In this document: positions 12,382 to 17,865 of the stretch, piece after piece
Position numbering within the stretch: position 1 is the first letter of the stretch
Layout: each line of letters begins with the position of its first letter
NCBI GenBank assembly: GCA_014379065.1
Contig: JACMMM010000035.1
Span: 1-17,865 of the forward strand
From: Saprospiraceae bacterium
GTDB lineage: Bacteria > Bacteroidota > Bacteroidia > Chitinophagales > Saprospiraceae
DNA: 17,865 bases
Reading direction: 5' to 3'
Position numbers and translations under genes: made by a program
The notes under the pieces: model-generated
The model's input: only the letters and a program-made list of their open reading frames with translations
What the model was told of the DNA's origin: nothing
Databases searched by the model: none

Positions 12382-13281
12382 TCACGTAACCTTTGAAAAT
12401 TTATCAAACCTGGATTTCAAAAACGGATGGCTAAACACCGCCAAAAGAATGACAATTACCCCAATATAAAACTGCGGATTCAAGTCTTTGTCTTCGCGGA
12501 AAAATACGGCGGCGAGCAATACCCCGTAAACAGGTTCGAGGTTAATTGTCAAATTCGTCGCAAAGGCCGAAATGTAGCGCATCGCCAGCAGTGTGAGGTA
12601 ATAAGGCAGCAACGTGCAGACCCAAACCAAGATCAACAACCAGCCCCAATCCATGTTCGTGGGAATTAAAGGCGTGTCGGGCGATTGCCAAAGCAGGAAG
12701 GGCAGGACCAGCGAACATACCAGCACACCGCCCGCCAATTCTATAAAACTCATTACGAGGGGCGGCGGCGGGTTGTTGTCTACCAATTTTTTGTTGAAAG
12801 AAGAAAACACCGAGGCAAGCAAAGCCCCCACGATGCCGACCGCAAACCCGACGCGCATCCCCCAGTCAATATTTCCCGCGATCAAAGCCATGCCGGGCAG
12901 GATGAGCAGGCCGAGCGCGAGTTCGTAGCCTTTCACTTTCTGGCGGGTCAGCAGCGGCTCTACGAGGGCCGAGAAAAACGAGGTAGTCGCCATGGTTGCT
13001 ACCGCCACGGAGGCATTGGAAAGTTTGATGGCTCCGTAAAAACACAGCCAGTGGGTGCCGACTAGAATGCCGATGCCAAACATTTGGAGGTATCGTTTTC
13101 GGGAAATGCCTCGAAACTGCGCCCTTGGGATCAGGAAAATCAAGGTGACACAACACAGAAATACCCGCCACCATACCAGTGGCACCGCTTTGAGCGAAAT
13201 CAGTTTGCCCAAAATGGCCGTGAAGCCCCAGATGAGCACACAGAAATGGAGGTAGAGGTAGGCCCGGAGTTTGTCGGTCAT
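12382..13281 (-). CDS. EamA/DMT superfamily transporter
   Basis: The 299-residue protein has about ten membrane segments in two EamA halves. The first half opens with YLHFCVLIWGFTAILGKLIS and contains the typical FYGAIKLSNASVAVATMATTSFFSALVEPLL. The second contains FSSFNKKLVDNNPPPPLVMSF, YYLTLLAMRYISAFATNLTINLEPVYGVLLA, ending FYIGVIVILLAVF. Such carriers export amino acids, nucleosides or other small metabolites; the substrate is not readable. It begins 30 bases after the T9SS protein gene ends on the same strand; a TACCTTCG box overlaps this gap. The start is ATG at 13281. Confidence 0.9.
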   Translation of the reverse strand: MTDKLRAYLYLHFCVLIWGFTAILGKLISLKAVPLVWWRVFLCCVTLIFLIPRAQFRGISRKRYLQMFGIGILVGTHWLCFYGAIKLSNASVAVATMATTSFFSALVEPLLTRQKVKGYELALGLLILPGMALIAGNIDWGMRVGFAVGIVGALLASVFSSFNKKLVDNNPPPPLVMSFIELAGGVLVCSLVLPFLLWQSPDTPLIPTNMDWGWLLILVWVCTLLPYYLTLLAMRYISAFATNLTINLEPVYGVLLAAVFFREDKDLNPQFYIGVIVILLAVFSHPFLKSRFDKFSKVT

Positions 13282-13285
13282 GCGG

Positions 13286-13293
13286 CGAAGGTA
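13286..13293 (-). promoter_or_regulatory. Candidate -7 box before the EamA gene (TACCTTCG)
   Basis: The minus strand reads TACCTTCG followed by CCGC just before ATG 13281, one base from TAnnTTTG. A TTG lies 14 bases upstream, short of the usual 17-20 spacing. If used, the transcript would have almost no leader. Confidence 0.3.
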
Positions 13294-13311
13294 AAAACGG
13301 AGATGTGCAAC

Positions 13312-14997
13312 TCAGTTTTTTACCACCTTTTCGCAACCGTGTTGCCCATCTTTGGAAAACCATTGTAGAAAATAAACGCCTACAGGGAGGTTCTTTAAGG
13401 AGATTGTGATCGTGGCTTCGTGTTCATTTACAAAATGTGAGGGTTCAATGGATACCATTTGACCTAAGGCATTGACCATTATAATATCCTCGATATCTAT
13501 TTTGGGCGTTTGCAAAGAAATGAAATCGTGCGTTGGGTTTGGGGCAATGCGCGTAATGGGTTCTATTTCTTTTACGGCAACCGGATTGATACACAAACTG
13601 TCCAAAGGATTCGGGCAATCCCAACAATAGTGATAGATATACTGCTGCAAATCCCGCATTTCGGTAAAATGCTGAAGTTGTTCGGTTAGCCCAACTTTGT
13701 CGGAGACGGTTAGCGCAAATTTGAGGGGGTATGAAATGTAATGTGAATTTAGCACCGTCGGGCCGTAGGAAACGACGCAACTTCTGTTTCGATGCGGATT
13801 ATTTTCAGCCAGTTCACTCCAGCCATTGGGGTCTGTTGGATCGTCTGTGAACAAAAATTTTGTGGGTGTTGCGGAAGGCATTCCCGGATTGTAGCCTGTC
13901 CCTCCGTTTGTAATTGGAGTGCCATCAGCCCATGTACCTGTGAGATAGTTAAAAAACTGATTGGGGCTAGTTGGATTTCCTGTCCCTCCGCCTTGGTTAT
14001 TAAAGAACATGCCAACATTGGACATTTGGATCGGATTGAAGTCCACATCAAATGGGCCTTTCAATGACATCAGGGCGAGTGTTGGAGGGTTGGCCCCAAT
14101 AATATTATCGTTGAGGGTATCGGAGTTATAGCAAAACACCATTTCTCTCTTGTCTTCATTCACACAACCTAAGTAGTCGTCATCGGGATTCCCGATATCA
14201 AAATCAGCATAAATACCCCAGAACAAACTGTCCAAGCGATCTACACCACTGTTGTAATAGCGCCCAAATTCAAAAAATATCGTGTTTTCTAAAAAATCCT
14301 GCCCATGGCAATCGAGGGTAAATGCAAAGAGATGCGCATCCAAATCTATACCTTTAGCGTGCGTGAGGTTATTTTCTCCATTGTCATAAAAAGGAGCAAA
14401 AACCATTTCTTTTGGATATTTGGGGAAACTTCCTAATTCTGGTCTGCCGGGGTAATCTCCTTGATCTGGATTATAGGTGCCATCCGCACTATTATTGTAA
14501 AAAGGCGGGCGAGCCAGGGTATATAATGAGTCCGTTGAAAACCCATTATAATCTTCCGAAAAGGGATTGCCGAACCCCGGCCATGCAAATATTTCAGGGA
14601 TGGGATTGTCAACAATTCCATTGTCCTCATAATCCTTGATATGGGCAGCGATCTGTTCAATCGTCACCTTCCAAACCTTGCCAGAGTTTGGCACACCTCG
14701 GAAACCCGCTTGCCAATCGGAAACGAGTGGATTATCCATTTCACAAGCGAGTTTAAGATTGTTACCCGGGTCAATACCACCCACCCAAGGCGTGAGATGA
14801 CTGAGCAGATTTTTTGCAGGCTGACCAGGAATTCCGCTTTCCAACAAAAATCCGCCCTCAGTATCTCGATGGATACCTGTCGGAGTGATACGTGCCCTAA
14901 CTTTGCCGGTACCTATCCAGGCATGATCGGTTTGAGCCAACAAAGAAGCGTTGGCAACTAGCGTTAAAAGAGTGAATGTGAAGATTTTAAAGCGCAT
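13312..14997 (-). CDS. T9SS type A sorting domain-containing secreted protein
   Basis: The 561-residue protein has a signal peptide (MRFKIFTFTLLTLVANASLLAQ) and a C-terminal type IX secretion sorting domain (481-561): IAPNPTHDF, MVNALGQMV, LKNLPVGVYFLQW and a KVVKN end. It should therefore cross the outer membrane and be released or anchored at the cell surface. The passenger has the pattern of a large Bacteroidetes secreted family: WKVTIEQIAAHIKDYEDNG, AWPGFGNPFSEDYNGF, and an Asp-rich DGTYNPDQGDYPG that may bind calcium. Then come FFEFGRYYNSGVDRLDSLFW and IYADFDIGNPDDDYLGC. No enzymatic motif is recognised. ATG 14997 is chosen because it begins the signal peptide; an upstream in-frame ATG (15030) would add 11 residues. 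Confidence 0.85.
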   Translation of the reverse strand: MRFKIFTFTLLTLVANASLLAQTDHAWIGTGKVRARITPTGIHRDTEGGFLLESGIPGQPAKNLLSHLTPWVGGIDPGNNLKLACEMDNPLVSDWQAGFRGVPNSGKVWKVTIEQIAAHIKDYEDNGIVDNPIPEIFAWPGFGNPFSEDYNGFSTDSLYTLARPPFYNNSADGTYNPDQGDYPGRPELGSFPKYPKEMVFAPFYDNGENNLTHAKGIDLDAHLFAFTLDCHGQDFLENTIFFEFGRYYNSGVDRLDSLFWGIYADFDIGNPDDDYLGCVNEDKREMVFCYNSDTLNDNIIGANPPTLALMSLKGPFDVDFNPIQMSNVGMFFNNQGGGTGNPTSPNQFFNYLTGTWADGTPITNGGTGYNPGMPSATPTKFLFTDDPTDPNGWSELAENNPHRNRSCVVSYGPTVLNSHYISYPLKFALTVSDKVGLTEQLQHFTEMRDLQQYIYHYCWDCPNPLDSLCINPVAVKEIEPITRIAPNPTHDFISLQTPKIDIEDIIMVNALGQMVSIEPSHFVNEHEATITISLKNLPVGVYFLQWFSKDGQHGCEKVVKN

Positions 14998-15043
14998 GGT
15001 TTTTGTTTTTTCATGAAATAATAGATGCAAGTTGGGCGAAATT

Positions 15044-15078
15044 TGACTTTTATAAAAAACCGCTTTTTCTAAAAGTCA
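15044..15078. repeat. AT-rich 15-base hairpin in a divergent intergenic region
   Basis: Arms 15044-15058 and 15064-15078 match at 14 of 15 positions as reverse complements, with the loop ACCGC. It lies 46 bases before the T9SS protein start (minus) and about 130 bases before dihydroorotase (+). It might be an operator, an RNA hairpin in a leader, or a promoter-region palindrome. Elsewhere in this gap a second small hairpin, GCCAA-ATC-TTGGC (15160-15172), is followed by a GGCGG-rich stretch to 15193. Confidence 0.55.
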
Positions 15079-15211
15079 GTTTTCTGAGGCTTGTTTTTCG
15101 CACCGATCTTTTTGTCAAATCCCCAAATAACCAATTCAATCCCTCCTACGCCCACTTCTGCCAAATCTTGGCGGACAGGAAGGCTTCGGCGGGTAAAAAA
15201 TCATCATTCCC

Positions 15212-16549
15212 ATGTCCTCCATCCTCATACGCAATGCCCGCTTGGTAAACCGAGGCCAAATCCAAGAAGCCGACGTGCTCGTAAAATCAGGCCGCATCTC
15301 CAAAATCGAAACCTCTATCAGTGGTTCTGCTGATAGAGAAATAGACGCCAAGGGTCGCCACCTCATCCCAGGTATCATAGACGACCAGGTACATTTCCGC
15401 GAGCCGGGGCTTACGCACAAAGCCACCATCGCGACCGAAAGCCGGGCGGCTGTGGCGGGCGGCACGACCTCCTTTATGGAAATGCCCAACGTGAACCCGC
15501 CGAGCGTGACGCAGGAATTGTTGGAAGAAAAATACCAGATTGCTGCCCGGACTTCGCTGGCGAATTATTCTTTTTACATGGGCACGACGAATGACAACCT
15601 CGAAGAAGTGCTGCGCACTGATCCCCGCCGGGTTTGCGGCCTTAAAATCTTCATGGGCAGCAGCACGGGGAATATGCTGGTGGATTCGCCCGGCACTTTG
15701 GAGCGCGTTTTTGCCGAATCGCCCATGCTCATTGCTACCCATTGTGAGGACGAAGCAACCATCCGCGAAAACCTTGCCCGATACAAAGCCCTGCATGGCG
15801 ATACGATGACAGCAGCGTTTCACCCCCTCATCCGCGATGAACGGGCCTGTTATTTATCCTCCTCCATGGCAATAGATCTGGCCAAACGGCACGGCACCCG
15901 ATTGCACATTTTGCACATCAGCACGGAAAACGAACTTGCGCTGTTTCGCAACGACATTCTCCTGAAAGACAAGAAGATAACTGCTGAGGTATGCGTTCAC
16001 CACCTTCATTTTTCTGACCATGATTACGCCCGACTCGGCAACCAAATCAAGTGCAACCCGGCCATCAAAAGCACCGAAAATCGGGACGCGCTGTTCCCAG
16101 CCCTGCTCGATGATCGGCTTGATGTGATTGCCACCGACCACGCCCCGCACACCTGGGAGGAAAAATCGCAGCCGTATTTACAGGCGCCCGCCGGATTGCC
16201 TTTGGTACAGCACTCGTTGAATGTGATGCTCGGTTTTTACCATGCCGGACGCATTTCGCTGGAACGAATTGTGGAGAAAATGTGCCATGCCCCGGCTACC
16301 TTGTTCCGGGTAGAGGAGCGCGGTTTTCTGGACGAGGGCTATTGGGCCGATATGGCGCTGGTGGACATTGACCACGAATGGACGGTTGAACCGAACAATG
16401 TTTTTTACAAATGTGGCTGGTCGCCGTTTATGGGCACGACGTTTCGGGGTAAGGTGCTGAGTACCATTGTAAGCGGGCATTTGGCTTGGCACGAGGGGCG
16501 GTTTTTGGAAGAGAAAATGGGCGAGCGGTTGGCGTTTTTGAGCAGATAA
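15212..16549 (+). CDS. pyrC: Dihydroorotase (Bacteroidetes type)
   Basis: The 445-residue amidohydrolase closes carbamoyl aspartate to dihydroorotate, the third step of pyrimidine synthesis. Landmarks are PGIIDDQVHFREPG (D58, H61, R63), the carboxylated lysine K145 in CGLKIFMGSS, H177 in ATHCEDE, H235 in LHILHIS, and D309 in IATDHAPH. The end (NNVFYKCGWSPFMGTTFRG) is typical of dihydroorotases. In the first metal motif the usual D-x-H-x-H has Gln at residue 59; I recall the same DDQVHFREPG in Bacteroidetes dihydroorotases, so it is probably normal for the clade. It stands alone, not with other pyr genes. ATG 15212 starts the small N-terminal beta domain (SSILIRNARLVNRGQ). Confidence 0.93.
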   Translation: MSSILIRNARLVNRGQIQEADVLVKSGRISKIETSISGSADREIDAKGRHLIPGIIDDQVHFREPGLTHKATIATESRAAVAGGTTSFMEMPNVNPPSVTQELLEEKYQIAARTSLANYSFYMGTTNDNLEEVLRTDPRRVCGLKIFMGSSTGNMLVDSPGTLERVFAESPMLIATHCEDEATIRENLARYKALHGDTMTAAFHPLIRDERACYLSSSMAIDLAKRHGTRLHILHISTENELALFRNDILLKDKKITAEVCVHHLHFSDHDYARLGNQIKCNPAIKSTENRDALFPALLDDRLDVIATDHAPHTWEEKSQPYLQAPAGLPLVQHSLNVMLGFYHAGRISLERIVEKMCHAPATLFRVEERGFLDEGYWADMALVDIDHEWTVEPNNVFYKCGWSPFMGTTFRGKVLSTIVSGHLAWHEGRFLEEKMGERLAFLSR

Positions 16550-16591
16550 ATTTTTCAACCTTATAGGCATCTGAGTAACCGAGTAATAAAA

Positions 16592-16669
16592 TTTCACACA
16601 ACGCCACAACGACTCAACGCTCAATTTGTTGGTAACCAATCCGTTGTGCCGTTGTGGCGTTGTGTGAAA
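16592..16669. repeat. 28-base inverted repeat after dihydroorotase
   Basis: Arms 16592-16619 and 16642-16669 match at 26 of 28 positions as reverse complements; the outer 20 are perfect. A 22-base loop separates them. Each arm is built of CAACG-type units. It begins 43 bases after the dihydroorotase stop. No T-run follows, so a terminator role is possible but unproven. Confidence 0.8.
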
Positions 16670-16717
16670 CAAATTTCTCTTGACCCTTATGTGTTTAAAT
16701 TCATCCAACCCCGAGCG

Positions 16718-16725
16718 TACTTTTG
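16718..16725 (+). promoter_or_regulatory. Putative -7 promoter box (TACTTTTG)
   Basis: TACTTTTG matches TAnnTTTG exactly and is followed by CCGCC and ATG 16731. A -33 TTTG at the usual distance is not clear. Transcription would start very near 16731, giving an almost leaderless message, or about a 30-base leader if translation starts at the next ATG, 16761. Confidence 0.45.
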
Positions 16726-16730
16726 CCGCC

Positions 16731-17865
16731 ATGTTCCAAAAATCTTCCGCCACCCACACGATGATATTACTGCCGACTGTTGAAGTTTTAGTCCGTAAAA
16801 CTGCCTACTGCTGCTGCCTACTGCTGCTTTTAACCCTCGCTTTTTGTCAAAAAGAAAAGTTTACATCCGACTCGGCGGACAAGCTCGAATTCAGCACCGA
16901 CACGCTGCATTTTGACACCGTGTTTACCCAATTGGGCTCTGCCACACGCTATTTCAAAATTTACAACCGCCACAAGAAGAGCATCAGAATCTCTAAAATT
17001 TACCTGGAAAACGGCGCAAACTCCCGTTTCAACCTCAACGTGGACGGCATTAGCGGCGACGAACAAGAAAATCTGGAAATCGCCCCGAACGACAGTATGT
17101 ACGTTTTTGCGGAAGTGACGGTGAACCCCAACGACAGTGATTCTCCCTTCGTCATCACCGAAAACGTGGTGTTTGAGACCAACAGAAATGTGCAAAAAGT
17201 CGTGCTGGAAGCCTTTGGGCAAAATGCCAATTATTTCCCTTCGCGCTTTGGGGCAGGAGGGGCTGTGGGTTTAGGCTGCAACGGCGGCGAAGTCATTTGG
17301 AACGACCCCAAACCCTACGTCATTTACGGCATTTTGGTCATAGATTCGTGTACGCTGCGCATCGCGAAAGGGACGCGGGTGTACGTACACGGCGGGCTAG
17401 GGAAATTCGTGGACACCACCGGGATGATCCAGCGCTACAACGACGGCTTTATCGCCTTTGTCGGCCAAGGCAAACTCATCGTGGATGGAGAAAAAGATGC
17501 GCCGGTTATTTTTGAGGGCGACCGTTTGGAGTCAGAATTCGACGAGGAGCCTGGACAATGGACGGGGCTTTGGCTACAATCCGGGACGACTGGGCACAGC
17601 ATCAAACACTGCATCATCCGTAATTCCATTATTGGCGTTCGGGTGGATTCGGCAACGGATTTGACCCTGCGCAACACTCAGATTTACAACACCGCCAGCA
17701 GCGGCCTGATCGGTATTCACGCCAAAATAACCGCTGAAAACTGCCTATTTCACTCCAATACAGGTTTCGGCATCCAACTCGAATACGGCGGCGATTATGA
17801 TTTCAAATACTGCACGGTGGCGAGTTATGGCGTGGATGGTGAGGCGCTTCGCATGGGAAATGCCC
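16731..17865 (+). CDS. Beta-helix lipoprotein, 5' part (gene continues beyond the window)
   Basis: The frame is open from ATG 16731 to the window end (378 codons). A signal with a basic RK and a leucine run ends at C39 (LLLLLTLAFCQKEK), suggesting a lipoprotein, though F at -1 is unusual. The start could also be ATG 16761, ten codons on. Residues about 50-165 resemble an Ig-like beta-sandwich (LEFSTDTLHFDTVFTQLGSA, FKIYNRHKKSIRISKIYLE, DSMYVFAEVTVNP, VVFETNRNVQKVVLEAFGQ). From about 185 on the repeats look like a right-handed beta-helix (VIWNDPKPYVIYGILVID, LRIAKGTRVYVHGGLG, WTGLWLQSGT, then short repeats IRNSIIGVRVDSAT, LTLRNTQIYNTASSG). This looks like a surface or periplasmic lipoprotein type I recall from Bacteroidetes; no catalytic role is known to me. 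A 13-base tandem duplication lies in its signal sequence. Confidence 0.82.
   Translation, partial: MFQKSSATHTMILLPTVEVLVRKTAYCCCLLLLLTLAFCQKEKFTSDSADKLEFSTDTLHFDTVFTQLGSATRYFKIYNRHKKSIRISKIYLENGANSRFNLNVDGISGDEQENLEIAPNDSMYVFAEVTVNPNDSDSPFVITENVVFETNRNVQKVVLEAFGQNANYFPSRFGAGGAVGLGCNGGEVIWNDPKPYVIYGILVIDSCTLRIAKGTRVYVHGGLGKFVDTTGMIQRYNDGFIAFVGQGKLIVDGEKDAPVIFEGDRLESEFDEEPGQWTGLWLQSGTTGHSIKHCIIRNSIIGVRVDSATDLTLRNTQIYNTASSGLIGIHAKITAENCLFHSNTGFGIQLEYGGDYDFKYCTVASYGVDGEALRMGNA
16801..16826 (+). repeat. Perfect 13-base tandem duplication in a signal sequence
   Basis: CTGCCTACTGCTG occurs twice in direct succession (16801-16813 and 16814-16826) within the hydrophobic part of the lipoprotein signal. 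Thirteen is not a multiple of three, so loss or gain of one copy would shift the reading frame just upstream of the lipid cysteine. Confidence 0.85.

Noticed and set aside
12285..12407. A 41-codon N-terminal extension of the M20 amidohydrolase.
   Set aside because: It is a translation of the 30-base inverted repeat and overlaps the end of the transporter gene.
15160..15193. A GCCAA/TTGGC hairpin followed by a GGCGG-rich stretch, possibly a decayed copy of the response regulator linker repeat.
   Set aside because: Similarity to 1814-1864 is confined to short GCC-rich pieces; too weak to call a copy.
16178..16759. A long minus-strand frame across the end of dihydroorotase.
   Set aside because: It is the antisense shadow of a firmly identified gene, with no domain pattern of its own.
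1..17865. tRNA, rRNA, transposase or prophage genes.
   Set aside because: I looked in the gene gaps and the reading frames and saw none.

Overview
The window looks like chromosomal DNA of a Bacteroidetes bacterium, probably a Saprospiraceae-like lineage; the genus is a guess. The evidence is a type IX secretion C-terminal sorting domain, a dihydroorotase of the Bacteroidetes type, LytS/LytTR signalling, many short lipoproteins, start codons without Shine-Dalgarno sites, and TAnnTTTG-type -7 promoter boxes. The window opens inside a histidine kinase gene and closes inside a beta-helix lipoprotein gene.

Layout. At 1-2206 lie the 3' end of a LytS-type kinase, a spacer with a nested inverted repeat, a CPBP-type membrane protease gene and a LytTR response regulator gene, all on +. 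At 2229-3641 (+) is an AT-rich exported protein of unknown function with a HEAT-like stretch. At 3724-5033 two minus-strand genes encode a DUF1761 membrane protein and an unknown secreted protein. At 5150-5476 (+) is a small putative lipoprotein, convergent with a minus-strand pair (5492-7348) of an AlgI-like MBOAT O-acyltransferase and a TfoX-N-like small protein. At 7691-9024 (+) a lipoprotein gene and a TPR protein gene overlap by four bases and end at a likely intrinsic terminator. At 9116-9877 (+) is an MlaF-like ABC ATPase, followed by a lone gene of unknown function (9982-11058, +). At 11097-14997 three minus-strand genes encode an M20 amidohydrolase, an EamA/DMT transporter and a large T9SS cargo protein. 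Dihydroorotase (15212-16549, +) and the start of a beta-helix lipoprotein (16731 to the end, +) close the window.

Most of the content is ordinary housekeeping and envelope biology. What stands out is the number of different short palindromic or inverted repeats: at least eight unrelated sequence types in under 18 kb. Most lie between genes, but two are embedded in reading frames (the response regulator linker and the HEAT-like protein). No transposase, CRISPR array, tRNA or rRNA was seen.

I do not see a clear new multi-gene defence or biosynthetic system. The best candidates for undescribed biology are the unknown gene at 9982-11058, the coupled lipoprotein/TPR pair at 7691-9024, the CPBP protease between kinase and regulator, and the repeat-derived peptide inserts in the signalling proteins. 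Repeat arms were aligned by eye; family calls rest on motif recognition, not database searches.
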